A stretch of DNA of 64,000 nucleotides from contig CALDHM010000019.1 of NCBI GenBank assembly GCA_937941455.1, positions 61,940 through 125,939 of the forward strand, written 5' to 3'. Below, piece after piece: positions 54,943 to 63,836 of this stretch (the stretch's first letter is position 1; each line of letters opens with the position of its first letter). Under the pieces are notes generated by a model. It worked only from the letters and a program-made list of their open reading frames with translations, was not told the origin of the DNA and did not search any database. A program made the translations under genes and the position numbers. The DNA comes from an uncultured Pirellulaceae bacterium (GTDB lineage Bacteria; Planctomycetota; Planctomycetia; Pirellulales; Pirellulaceae).

Positions 54943-55857
54943 TTGACCAGGCAACAAGCCCTATACCGTGCGATTCGCCACCAGTTCGGCGTTACGCTGA
55001 TGCTGGCGGTCGCGGTCTGCGGTTGCCATTTTTCACCCCACAAAAAGTTGTCGGACCGCCTCCTGTCCGATCGTATGCGGGAATTCGCCCAAACCTTCGA
55101 AGCATCAGGGCAAGAAGACCAAGCGATCAAATTCCTTAAGCGCTCGATCAAAAAATCGCCGGGCAATTTGGTCGCCCACGAACAACTAGCCGACGTCTAT
55201 CTGAAAACCGGCCAACCCGAATTGGCCGCCATGCAACTTGAACAGGCAATTGCCGGCACGACCGAACGCCACCAGTTGCACATCAAACTGGGCCGGCTCT
55301 ACCTCGATCTGAGGAAAACCGAGTTGGCAGGCCGCCAAGCCGAGCTGGCCATCAAAATGGATATGGCTCAAGCACAAGCGTGGGAACTCGCCGGCGATGT
55401 TCACGTCGCCAAATCAGAGCTTTCGCAAGCCGTTAACGCTTATCAGCGTGCCCTCAGCCTGACCCCGAAAGATCCCACCGTTTGCTGCAAATTGTGTGAA
55501 CTGCACTTGAAAATGGAACAGCCGCTGCGCGCCCTCGCGACCTTGGAGCAATTGAATCTCAACGAAAGCCCGCATGAGACGTCACCCGAAATCATGCTGC
55601 TGCACGGAATCGTTCTCACCGAAATGAAAAATTATCGCCAAGCCATCGCGATTCTCCGCAAGGCTTGCGATCATCATGCGACCAGCAGTGCCGCCTACCT
55701 GCGTCTCTCCAACGTCCTCTTGCTCGACGGTCGCGAAAACGAAGCGCGCGAGATTTTGCTTGCCGGTCAACAGCGTTTTCCAGATTTGCCGATTTTCTCG
55801 GAACTTCTCACGCTCGGCTCCGGTCCGCTACGCCCCAGCATGGCAGCCCGCGATTAG
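54943..55857 (+). CDS. TPR-repeat lipoprotein
   Basis: A 304-residue protein with a signal ending in a lipobox-like AVCGC. A tetratricopeptide solenoid follows (about residues 40-270: AHEQLADVYLKTGQPELAAMQ; QAWELAGDVHVAKSELSQAVNA; AAYLRLSNVLLLDGRENEAR), about six units. TTG at 54943 is the only start giving a proper signal. TPR lipoproteins scaffold envelope complexes; the partner is unknown. Confidence 0.78.
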   Translation: MTRQQALYRAIRHQFGVTLMLAVAVCGCHFSPHKKLSDRLLSDRMREFAQTFEASGQEDQAIKFLKRSIKKSPGNLVAHEQLADVYLKTGQPELAAMQLEQAIAGTTERHQLHIKLGRLYLDLRKTELAGRQAELAIKMDMAQAQAWELAGDVHVAKSELSQAVNAYQRALSLTPKDPTVCCKLCELHLKMEQPLRALATLEQLNLNESPHETSPEIMLLHGIVLTEMKNYRQAIAILRKACDHHATSSAAYLRLSNVLLLDGRENEAREILLAGQQRFPDLPIFSELLTLGSGPLRPSMAARD

Positions 55858-56010
55858 TCAGACAGTTCGATTTCTATGCCGTCTCCAGCGTGCAACGCTC
55901 GAATTCCGCAATCGGCCCGCTTCCTAGGTCAGTTCGCCACGAGACCAATCTCTTCGATCATCTTGCGGATAGTGACCGGCCCGGAAGTCACAAAAGGCCT
56001 CAGGTGCTGA

Positions 56011-56169
56011 ATGGTTCCCCTCGAAGTCGTCGGCATTCTCGGCATAATCATCGCAAGCCTACCGACAACGCTTGGCCCGCGCATCGACAAGCCGCCGAAA
56101 ATGCCGCTCATCAGGCAACTAGGACCTAGACTTCCGAAAAAGTTCTTCTCCCTCAATTGGATGCCTTGA
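56011..56169 (+). CDS. Candidate small ORF, 52 residues
   Basis: An ATG opens a 52-codon frame: VPLEVVGILGIIIASLPTTL is a hydrophobic start, then a basic stretch (IRQLGPRLPKKFFSLNW). The stop lies 2 bases before the next ATG, so the two may be coupled. A partial ribosome site, AGGTG, is 4 bases upstream. It may be a short membrane protein, or a chance frame. Confidence 0.4.
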   Translation: MVPLEVVGILGIIIASLPTTLGPRIDKPPKMPLIRQLGPRLPKKFFSLNWMP

Positions 56170-56171
56170 TC

Positions 56172-56435
56172 ATGTCGCCCGATCCTACCACCTCCACCGA
56201 TCCAATCGTCGACCAACAGCCGACCTTCGTAGAACGCCGCATCAGCGGATTCGAACGAAAGTCCTCGGGTATCGAGCGTCGGCAATTCTCCAACTCCTAT
56301 CGCGGGCTCTCGCCCGAAGCCGCGGAACTGGGTCGAGCGATCGACGCCTACAAACTGGCTCATCATCGTCGCTTCATCGACTTCGAAGAGATATTGGCGA
56401 TCATCAAATCGCTAGGCTACCGCAAGGTGGACTAG
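56172..56435 (+). CDS. Small conserved hypothetical protein
   Basis: An 87-residue protein. It has repeats of an ERR motif (FVERRISGFERKSSGIERRQF) and a helical C-terminal half (AIDAYKLAHHRRFIDFEEIL). The ATG at 56172 is the natural start; an upstream TTG is in frame. Similar ERR-rich small proteins are recurrent in planctomycetes, which is my recollection. Function unknown. It converges on the CNNM gene, 3 bases away. Confidence 0.6.
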   Translation: MSPDPTTSTDPIVDQQPTFVERRISGFERKSSGIERRQFSNSYRGLSPEAAELGRAIDAYKLAHHRRFIDFEEILAIIKSLGYRKVD

Positions 56436-56438
56436 GCA

Positions 56439-57428
56439 CTAACGCCGCAAGGACTCCAGCGGCCCCTTCAGCAATTGACTCGTCAAATCGTCGATCGAAA
56501 GGAGTCCGATCAAGTGCGATTGCTTGTTGACGACCTTGACCAGTGTCTCGCGGTGCGTCTGCATCCACAGTATCGCCTCGCCAAAGGCCTCCTCCCCTTG
56601 CAGGGATTGCAACGGTTTCGGAGGCGGCAAGGGCGCCCCGTTATCCTCTTGCACCAACAAATCGACCAGAGAGTAGTAGCCGACAAATCGTTCGTCACCA
56701 TCCACGACCGGCAGATTCGCCAACCGGTGTCGACGCGCGAAGCGAATCGCAGTCGCGCGGCTCGTATTCGGCGTAATCCCCGTGATCCGCCCCGGCGGCG
56801 TGCACAGTTGCTTGATGGGCCGCGCCGCGACGAGGAAAAAGTTTTGAATCAATTGCCGTTGCACCGTATGCAAAATGCCGACTTGTTGCCCCTCATCGAG
56901 TACCTGCTCGATTTCCTTCCGCGCCAGCGTCATTTGCAAGCGCTCTGGCGACTGCCCCAGAAAATTCTCAAGCAAACGGGCAATCCCCCACAACAGCCCC
57001 GAAACCGGCGCAAGTAACGCCGAAACGCCCGCCAACGGCACAGCCGCCAACCGCAAACAGCGGTTCGGAGCCAGCAACCCCAACGACTTCGGAAACGACT
57101 CGCCGAAAACGAACACCAGCGGCGAAATGAGCAAGGTCGCCAGCAACTCCCAAACCCCGCTACGCCCTTGATCGATCAAGACCACGACCATCAAGGTCAC
57201 GCTGAACGACACAATATAATTCGCGAAATTGTTAGCAATCAAAATCGTTGCAACGAAAAACCCGGGGCGATTCGTGAACCAAGCCAAGAGCTTACCAATC
57301 CGGTCACCTTGCATGACACTCATCACCAATTTGACTCGGCTGGCGCGATAGAAGGCTATCTCTGTGCCGCTGCAAAATGCACTGAAAATCAATCCCGCCA
57401 CGAATAACAGCACAGCAAAGATCAACAT
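56439..57428 (-). CDS. CNNM/CorC-type transport protein, second copy
   Basis: A 329-residue protein with an N-terminal CNNM (DUF21) membrane domain of four helices (FAVLLFVAGLIFSAFCSGTEIAFY). A cytoplasmic CBS pair follows (ARRHRLANLPVVDGDERFVGYY; LVKVVNKQSHLIGLLSIDDL). The family handles Mg2+/Co2+ efflux or Na+ exchange. Its start overlaps the upstream CNNM stop (TGATG), so they are coupled and may form a heterodimer. It lacks the extra C-terminal CorC-HlyC domain present in the first copy. Confidence 0.85.
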   Translation of the reverse strand: MLIFAVLLFVAGLIFSAFCSGTEIAFYRASRVKLVMSVMQGDRIGKLLAWFTNRPGFFVATILIANNFANYIVSFSVTLMVVVLIDQGRSGVWELLATLLISPLVFVFGESFPKSLGLLAPNRCLRLAAVPLAGVSALLAPVSGLLWGIARLLENFLGQSPERLQMTLARKEIEQVLDEGQQVGILHTVQRQLIQNFFLVAARPIKQLCTPPGRITGITPNTSRATAIRFARRHRLANLPVVDGDERFVGYYSLVDLLVQEDNGAPLPPPKPLQSLQGEEAFGEAILWMQTHRETLVKVVNKQSHLIGLLSIDDLTSQLLKGPLESLRR

Positions 57429-58711
57429 CAGGGCCCCTCCTCCCGTTGCGGTGCCATCTGCAACTCGACGACGATATTGCCGCGTTCCCCGACCTCGACC
57501 ACGCGAAAATGAAACGGCCCCCAAACACATTCATCCCCGGCTTGAGCCAGCCGCTGCATCTCCTCTTGGATCACGCCCGCCACGGTGATACTGTGGGTCC
57601 GCGGAATCTGCACGTTCAGCCGCCGCGCCAATTGCCGCAAACTCATGATCCCGGCCACAATCCATTTCCCCGGCTCGATCGGATGCAGTGGATTGCGATT
57701 GAGCAGCATGCGGCTGCGGCTCGGTGTATAGGTGAAGATCGTTTCCAAAATATCTTCGATGGTCAGCACGCCGATCGTCTCACCATGCTCGTTGACGACC
57801 ACTGTCACCTCCCGCTCTTTTGCGGTCATCCCCTGCAGGGCATCGGCCACGGTCGCGCACCACGGCAAATACAGAACTGGCTCACCGAGTCGCTCCAAAT
57901 GCTCGCGCGGCAACTCGAATAAATTGTCCAAGCGGATCGCTCTCTCGATCTCGTCGTTGTTCGACTCGGTGATGAACAAATAACCGCCACTCGGAACTTT
58001 TCCCTCCAAGTCATCGAGACTGACCGGCGGCCGAAATGGATCGAACTGCGTCCGCGGGCGCATCCACTCGTCGATGCGGATGTCAGACAACTGCACGATG
58101 TTGGCTACCACCGCCTGTTCATGGCGGATCAAGGCTGCATCGGCCCCCGAGATCTCGATCGCCCGTTCGATGTCACCGACCTCCAAGGCCGGTTCCGGCC
58201 GAAAGCCCGGCCAGACTATTCGCTGTAAGACTCGATTGATCGAATTCAGCACCGGCTCGACCGGCCCCAAGACGCGCGTCAACACCGTCAACGGCTCAGC
58301 CACCAGCCGCGCGAGTCGCAACGGCGCGATCACTCCGAACGTTTTCGGGATCATCTCCCCAAACACGATCACAACCAGGAGGGTCCCCGCCAGAAAGCTT
58401 GCCGCTAACCACTCATTGTTCCATTCGATCTGCATGGAGCAAATTGCACCCAACGAAAAAATCGCCAGGTTGATCACCAGATTGCAAAACAAGATCGTCG
58501 CCAGTAAGCGGTCCGATTCATCCAACAGTCGCACCGCCAGACGTTCGCGCCGCGTGCCGCGCTGAAGTTTGCGCCGATCATTCGGCCGCAACGAAAATAA
58601 CGCCGCTTCGCTCAGCGAAAAAAAAGCGGACCCAATCAGCAGGACGATGATGCCGAGCAAATATGGCAAAAGTTGGTAAAGCAGTTCCATGACGGCATGA
58701 ACCGTAGTCAC
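57428..58711 (-). CDS. CNNM/CorC-type transport protein, first copy
   Basis: About 427 residues: a CNNM membrane domain (LLIGSAFFSLSEAALFSL; VNLAIFSLGAIC; VVIVFGEMIPKTFGVIAPLRLARL), CBS domains (NLFELPREHLERL; TVADALQGMTAKEREVTVVVN) and a CorC/HlyC C-terminal domain (IEPGKWIVAGIMSLRQLARRL; HSITVAGVIQEEM). GTG at 58711 overlaps the upstream stop; ATG at 58690 is the alternative. It is paired with a shorter paralogue downstream. Confidence 0.85.
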   Translation of the reverse strand: MTTVHAVMELLYQLLPYLLGIIVLLIGSAFFSLSEAALFSLRPNDRRKLQRGTRRERLAVRLLDESDRLLATILFCNLVINLAIFSLGAICSMQIEWNNEWLAASFLAGTLLVVIVFGEMIPKTFGVIAPLRLARLVAEPLTVLTRVLGPVEPVLNSINRVLQRIVWPGFRPEPALEVGDIERAIEISGADAALIRHEQAVVANIVQLSDIRIDEWMRPRTQFDPFRPPVSLDDLEGKVPSGGYLFITESNNDEIERAIRLDNLFELPREHLERLGEPVLYLPWCATVADALQGMTAKEREVTVVVNEHGETIGVLTIEDILETIFTYTPSRSRMLLNRNPLHPIEPGKWIVAGIMSLRQLARRLNVQIPRTHSITVAGVIQEEMQRLAQAGDECVWGPFHFRVVEVGERGNIVVELQMAPQREEGP

Positions 58712-60606
58712 TCACCCTCGCCCGATTTGGAACGCCCCGTGGAAACGCGAAACTCTGACAACCGCGGGACCAGCATGGCCGTTGTCGCGAATCCGTAAGT
58801 AAACGCAACCACGATGATTACCGAGGCATAATGCCCCAGCAATAAACTGGTGATCGAATAAAACATCGCAAAGGGCAAAATCATCGAGGCAACAGCCAGG
58901 GCAGGGGAGGGAGATTGCCAGCCGAGGGCAACATACAAACCGACCGCCCCCCCCACGATGCACGCCAGGAACGGTGCCAACTGCGCCTCGACGTTACCCG
59001 TGAATGAAACCAACATCACCATGCAGGTGACGACCCCCAAGAACAAGAAAAACACTGTCCCCAAACTGACGCTGATCGCCGTCCGCGTGCTGGCATACGA
59101 CATTCCGCAGTGGATCCCCAAGGTCGCCACAAAGACGTTCAGCACGAGCATCCCCAACACGACGAACAACAAATTTTCTGTCGATAACGCGCCGTTCCAC
59201 CATAAATAACCGCACATCAACAAGGGGAGCAGGATCAAGTCCGTGCCGAGATACAACACGCCCAGCAATTTTCCGAACAGGAATTCGCGCGGCGTCAGAT
59301 CCGTGACCATCAACAAGTCAATCGCTTTGCCGTCCCGCTCGGTCGTGATCGAAGTGACCGCAAGCGCTGTAAGAATCACCAAGCTGACAAGCATCAGTGG
59401 CGCCAACGGTTGAGCGACCACCGAGACGGACATCGTTGTCGCTCGAGTGGCTCGCGTCGCAGCCCCCGAGCTGACCGCCCAGTACAAGGCGGCAGCCACG
59501 GCAAACGCGGCCAGCCAATAGGCCACTCGGATGAAAACGATCTTCTTCCCATAGGCCCAGGTCATCATTTCCCGCCAGAGGATGGGATTGCTCCACACCG
59601 GTCGGCTCTTCCGTGGGCCGACGAGCGCTGCCGCCTGCGGGCTGGCTCGATGCGCCACCACTTCTTGGACCTCGCCGTAAATATTCACGTCGCTGAATTC
59701 AGCCTCCTGTTGCCGGGGCCGCGCCTCGCGATTCGGATTCCAAATCCGCACCCGCAAGATCGCTATGGCCACGATCACTGCGGACAACGTCAACGAAGCG
59801 ATCATATAGGGCAGCACATCGTCTTGCCAGCATTCCACCACCGACGGACGGCTCGCACTCAAGATCGCGCTGATCGGACTCATGATTTGCGACCACCGCG
59901 CTGCGGTTAAACCCGCCAGTCCGAAATTCAACCGTCCGATCCCCTCCCAGAACCCTAACCACATGGCGATCACCAGCAGCACCAGGGCCAATGATTGAAA
60001 CGTCTTTTCGCGCCAAAAACCGATCATGGTTCCCAGGCTACCGGCCAATAAGCAGGTGGTGAGCGTCACTACCAAGGACCAACCGACTTGATGGAAACTC
60101 GTCCCCCCAAACAACACGATCAGCATCAGGATGGGCGCCGAAGTCAACAACAAACTGCCGACCGAAAGCAGCGCTGAGAACAGTTTGCCCAACACCAACT
60201 CGGAGTTAGTCATCCGCGTCATCAGCAACAAGACCAAGGTTTGCCGATCTTTCTCGACCGAAACATTGCTCGCCGCTTGGATCGCCGACAAGAACATTAA
60301 CAGCGCCATCTGCAATGGCACCAGAATTTGAAACAGGATCTCGCCGAACCGCGCCATGTCGCTGAGATTGCGGACCACCTGCGTCCCCGCAATGATCATC
60401 CAGGCAGTCGATATCAAAATCAGCAATGCGGTTCCATAGACAACCCGCATGGCGAACAGTCGGGGTCGGCGCGGTGCCACGACGGCTTCGCGTGTAAAAA
60501 TCGGCCCTGCGAACACGAGCGAGTCAATTCCTGGTAAAGGTTTGAATTCGATAATGGAAACGCCATCATTAACATAGCTGAATCTGCTGATTTTTTGAGG
60601 GGCCAA
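58708..60606 (-). CDS. Double-length ABC-2 permease
   Basis: A 632-residue protein with about 12 membrane helices in two halves. Each half starts with the same style of motif: GPIFTREAVVAPRRP near residue 34 and NPILWREMMTWAYGKK near residue 343, pointing to duplication and fusion of two ABC-2 permeases. Helix and loop motifs VSVEKDRQTLVLLLMTRMTNS and ITTERDGKAIDLLMVTDLTPR also correspond. No ATPase gene is adjacent. Start is TTG with weak support, so the N-terminus is uncertain. It is coupled to the two CNNM genes. Confidence 0.78.
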   Translation of the reverse strand: MAPQKISRFSYVNDGVSIIEFKPLPGIDSLVFAGPIFTREAVVAPRRPRLFAMRVVYGTALLILISTAWMIIAGTQVVRNLSDMARFGEILFQILVPLQMALLMFLSAIQAASNVSVEKDRQTLVLLLMTRMTNSELVLGKLFSALLSVGSLLLTSAPILMLIVLFGGTSFHQVGWSLVVTLTTCLLAGSLGTMIGFWREKTFQSLALVLLVIAMWLGFWEGIGRLNFGLAGLTAARWSQIMSPISAILSASRPSVVECWQDDVLPYMIASLTLSAVIVAIAILRVRIWNPNREARPRQQEAEFSDVNIYGEVQEVVAHRASPQAAALVGPRKSRPVWSNPILWREMMTWAYGKKIVFIRVAYWLAAFAVAAALYWAVSSGAATRATRATTMSVSVVAQPLAPLMLVSLVILTALAVTSITTERDGKAIDLLMVTDLTPREFLFGKLLGVLYLGTDLILLPLLMCGYLWWNGALSTENLLFVVLGMLVLNVFVATLGIHCGMSYASTRTAISVSLGTVFFLFLGVVTCMVMLVSFTGNVEAQLAPFLACIVGGAVGLYVALGWQSPSPALAVASMILPFAMFYSITSLLLGHYASVIIVVAFTYGFATTAMLVPRLSEFRVSTGRSKSGEGE

Positions 60607-60766
60607 CCCGCAAAACAGCGAATTTCACGCTCTTTTTCCGGCAGCGCTACGATGCACGAAATTCCAAGCGCGGCGGAAAACGCCAACCTTAATGGGGACG
60701 ATTTCTACGTTACTGTCGGAGCAAGCGCAACTCTCGGCGGCAAACACGACCTTACCGTCCGCGAAG

Positions 60767-61945
60767 CTACAGGACTCGCGTGCTGACGGGATAGCTGCCC
60801 AATACCACCAGCCGCTGGCAATGGGCCCGCGCCTCGCCAATGACTTCCGCCATTTTTGCATCGCGGCAATGACCGAGAGCATCAACGAAAAAGGTGTAAT
60901 CCCAGTTCGTTTCGCGGCTGGGACGCTTGTCGATATGCGTGAGATTGACATCCCGGCGTTTGAACACATTCAGCACGTCGACCAGCGCCCCTGGGCGGTC
61001 ATCGGTTGTGAACATGATCGACGTTTTGTCATGCCCCGAAGGCTCGGTTTCACTCCGCGCGACGATCAGGAATCGCGTGACGTTGCCAATGCGATCTTCG
61101 ATCTTCTCGAATAAGATCGGCACGTCGTAAATTTCTCCCGCCAGACTGCTGCCGATCGCCGCCCAAGAGCTTTGTCCGTTTTGCTCTTGATCCTGACGCA
61201 CCAGCCGAACTGCCGCCGATGTACTTTCCACATTCACCCGCTCGGCACCGGGATATTGCGTCGCAATCCAGTTCTTGCACTGGGCGAAGGCGTCGGCCCG
61301 GGAAATGATCCTGGCTACCACTTGCGGCTGACAATAGGCGAGCAGGCTGAAGTGAACTGCCAGTTGCACCTCGCCGTAGATCTTGACGCGCTGGTGATAG
61401 GTTAAAAACGCGTCGAGCGTGTCGGCGATTCCTCCTCCCAAACTATTTTCAATCGGCACAAGGCCGTAGTCGACGTGGCCGCGAGCGACTTCTTCGAAAA
61501 CCCCATCGATCGTATGCAAATCCTGGTAGTCGACGCTCGAACCGAATTGCCGATTGGCCGCCAAGTGGCTGAAGGTTCCCGGCGGTCCCAAATATCCGAT
61601 CCGCTGCGGCAATTCCAAGGAAAAACTGCCGCTCATGATCTCGCGGTAGATCGCCTCTAAGGCTTGGTTGCTCAGCGGCCCTCGATTTTGGGCCAACACC
61701 CGATTTAGCACATCCGCCTCGCGGTGCGGAGCGTAGATGGGAATGTTCGCCTGTCTTTTGAGCTTCCCTACCTCCACCGCACACTCGGCCCGCGCGTTGA
61801 TGAGCCGAATGATCTGCTCATCCAAACCATTGATTCTTTTTCGCAAGTCGGCCAGCCTGCTCGAGATTTCTTGAGGGTCCGGGGCCGTAGGCACCACGTC
61901 GCGAGGCTGCGGATCTCCGGCGGCTGAATGAGCTTGATGTTTCAT
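60767..61945 (-). CDS. pheA: Bifunctional chorismate mutase/prephenate dehydratase
   Basis: A 392-residue PheA. An N-terminal AroQ-type chorismate mutase (LRKRINGLDEQIIRLINARA) is followed by the prephenate dehydratase domain (IGYLGPPGTFSHLAANRQFG; GLVPIENSLGGGIADTLDAF) and an ACT regulatory domain (TSIMFTTDDRPGALVDVLNVF; THIDKRPSRETNWDY). It makes phenylpyruvate for Phe synthesis and is probably inhibited by Phe through ACT. The ATG at 61945 is preferred over an upstream TTG. Confidence 0.92.
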   Translation of the reverse strand: MKHQAHSAAGDPQPRDVVPTAPDPQEISSRLADLRKRINGLDEQIIRLINARAECAVEVGKLKRQANIPIYAPHREADVLNRVLAQNRGPLSNQALEAIYREIMSGSFSLELPQRIGYLGPPGTFSHLAANRQFGSSVDYQDLHTIDGVFEEVARGHVDYGLVPIENSLGGGIADTLDAFLTYHQRVKIYGEVQLAVHFSLLAYCQPQVVARIISRADAFAQCKNWIATQYPGAERVNVESTSAAVRLVRQDQEQNGQSSWAAIGSSLAGEIYDVPILFEKIEDRIGNVTRFLIVARSETEPSGHDKTSIMFTTDDRPGALVDVLNVFKRRDVNLTHIDKRPSRETNWDYTFFVDALGHCRDAKMAEVIGEARAHCQRLVVLGSYPVSTRVL

Positions 61946-62578
61946 AGCGGTGCCTGTTGAATTGCCCTTCAATTGTTTCGGTGACTTACCTAAATCTCAA
62001 GTCAAACTCGACTTGCTAGGAATATGATCCCCATGCTTAACAAACCACGCGCACGGCGGATCGTCGGCCTACACGCTCGACGGACCAACGCCAATCGCTG
62101 CGAAAGCTCGGACAAATCTAATTCACCTGCGCAGGAGCGGCAAAACGCCAAGCCCCCGCAGACACTTTTGACGTGCTCCGACCCTTGGCATTCGATCAAC
62201 CACATTGGTCAACCGCATCTCAATGAGTTCCTTTTAGTTGATGGAACCCATCCGACTTCGTCAACCGATCGTGCGGCCAGCGTCGCTCGACAAGCCCCCC
62301 ACCAACGAGGCCGCAACAACTTCCGTTTGCCGGGAACCTGGAATTTTCGATCTGCCGACCATGAGTGAGGTCGTAGACACCCCCTAAAAAAATGGTTGAT
62401 CGAAAGGGGGGAGGTCGCATCAGTCCCATGTTTTGCCCAAACTCGCCATCGGCTGGCAGGTCGGCGGCGCAGTCGCATTGCCGATCGTCAATTTGCCTTC
62501 AGACGAACCGACCCGAGGATCCGTTATCGAGATAATCCACACCGTCGACTCCGGCCAAAAGCATACCGGCGTGCTCCG

Positions 62579-62624
62579 TCTCAATTTGAGAAAGCCGCCC
62601 TGTCAGCGTCTCGATTTGAGACGC
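62579..62624. repeat. Two adjacent palindromes
   Basis: TCTCAATTTGAGA (62579-62591) and GCGTCTCGATTTGAGACGC (62606-62624) share a TCTC-ATTTGAGA core. They could be a dimer-binding site or part of a structured RNA. No regulator gene is adjacent. Confidence 0.5.
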
Positions 62625-62770
62625 GGAGACGAGCATCTCAATCCAGCGATTTATCGATTCCCCTGAATAATTGTGGGAAAAAATCCTGTTTTTCGTCGAA
62701 TTTTGCCTGGTGCAAAAAATCTTTCAAAAAAAAATTTCAGTTTGGCATATCGATTGCTCATTGTTTCGGT

Positions 62771-62831
62771 CGAACGGATGAGGACTCTTCTCTCTCTTCA
62801 TCTCCCGAAATTGCCTCAGTTCCATCCGTTC
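62771..62831 (+). ncRNA. Candidate structured RNA
   Basis: GAACGGATG near 62771 pairs with CATCCGTTC near 62823 in a 9-bp stem, about 95 bases before the terminator at 62926. AT-rich sequence and lack of coding potential upstream fit a small RNA transcript, but this rests on one stem and the terminator only. Confidence 0.3.
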
Positions 62832-62925
62832 ACTTTTTCGAACTCATTATTTTGAAGGATTATTCAACCATATTCATTTGAATGCCTCATGATTCGGTTT
62901 GCTTGGTCGATTGACTAAGTAAGCA

Positions 62926-62985
62926 AAAGCCGGTTCCCAAAGACGGTTCTCTGTCGCATCAATTTGGGAACTCGGCTTTTTTTTT
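62926..62985 (+). terminator. Rho-independent terminator
   Basis: AAAGCCGGTTCCCAAA and TTTGGGAACTCGGCTTT form a 16-bp stem with one bulge, followed by nine T. It has no upstream gene on this strand, so some unannotated transcript probably ends here. Confidence 0.8.
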
Positions 62986-63215
62986 GCGCCAAAAACACTC
63001 GCTTTCCGACTGCAAACCTTTACCAGACAACAAATTCTCTGGATCGCAGGCCGGTTCCCCGGTGATCCGCCAGGGGCCAGAGGTTATTGTCGGCCAGCAG
63101 CGTGGCTGGTGAGCGACTCTTCGGCAAGCTGATGAGGACGGAAGCCACACGCAGGGCCGATCGAATCCAGGCCCGCGCGGCTGTTTCTTAGCCCTCTTTC
63201 GTTAATCACTGCCCC

Positions 63216-63302
63216 CTTCGTGTCCTTCGTGGTAATCAGACAAATCAGCCTCGCGTCGAGGTGTCGCCTCAGGGGATGGGAATAACCATGAAGGACACGA
63301 AG
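63216..63302. repeat. Inverted-repeat pair with TTCGTGTCC motif
   Basis: CTTCGTGTCCTTCGTGGT (63216-63233) and ACCATGAAGGACACGAAG (63285-63302) are inverted with 17 of 18 matches. It resembles intergenic repeat units seen in several bacterial genomes; I cannot count copies here. Confidence 0.5.
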
Positions 63303-63734
63303 AGCACGAAGGATTAAAAAGACCCGAAAATGCCTACCTTTTCTGTCTTGTCGTTGGCGAGACGCAGGCGAAATCGACGATGTAGGCGCAGACACCAGCC
63401 TGCCGGCGAAACTTCACGCCCAGCTTTTGAGCTGTGAGCGTTCTTTGAACTGCACGTTGACGGGGCTTTTAAACTGGGAGTTTTTTGAACTTCAGTTTGA
63501 AGGGTTATGCGATGTTACGATGTCAGTCGGAGAAGGTGGAATTTTGGCGATGGGTCCTGGTTGAATTCGAGCGAAGCGGGCTTTCAGTTCGAGAGTTTTG
63601 CCACCAGGAAGGAATTTCGGAGCCTTCTTTCTACTCCTGGCGAAAGAAAATTTGCCAACTCGATGCTGGCGGTCGGAGAGACTTGCCCGTGTTGATGCCA
63701 GTGCGAGTGGCTCCTGACCCAATGGAAAAGAAAT

Positions 63735-63802
63735 CTCAGCATTGGTGCCACCCAACTCAGCATTGGTGCCACCCACCGAAATCTCAGCATTGGTGTCACC
63801 CA
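63735..63802 (+). repeat. Three direct 20-bp repeats
   Basis: CTCAGCATTGGTGCCACCCA at 63735-63754 and 63756-63775, with a one-base variant at 63783-63802. They sit between the IS66-like fragment and the IS4-like transposase and are probably an insertion-sequence terminus or a local tandem expansion. Confidence 0.7.
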
Positions 63803-63836
63803 CGAATGGCACTTTCGCGGGAAAACGCGAGGTTTT

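Larger units (their letters stand above)
61946..63511. other. Gene-poor region with terminator, palindromes and a repeat
   Basis: About 1.5 kb with no convincing gene on either strand. It carries paired palindromes (62579-62591 and 62606-62624), a candidate structured RNA leading to a strong terminator at 62926-62985, an inverted-repeat pair at 63216-63302, and the leader of an IS66-type gene. Short frames at 62396-62881 lack starts, motifs or codon bias. Confidence 0.5.

Noticed and set aside
55929..56366. Minus-strand 145-residue frame
   Set aside because: It covers two plus-strand candidates and has low-complexity Gly/Arg-rich translation without motifs.
62396..62881. 161-residue plus frame in the gene-poor region
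   Set aside because: No motif, no good start, and it crosses the palindromes and candidate RNA.
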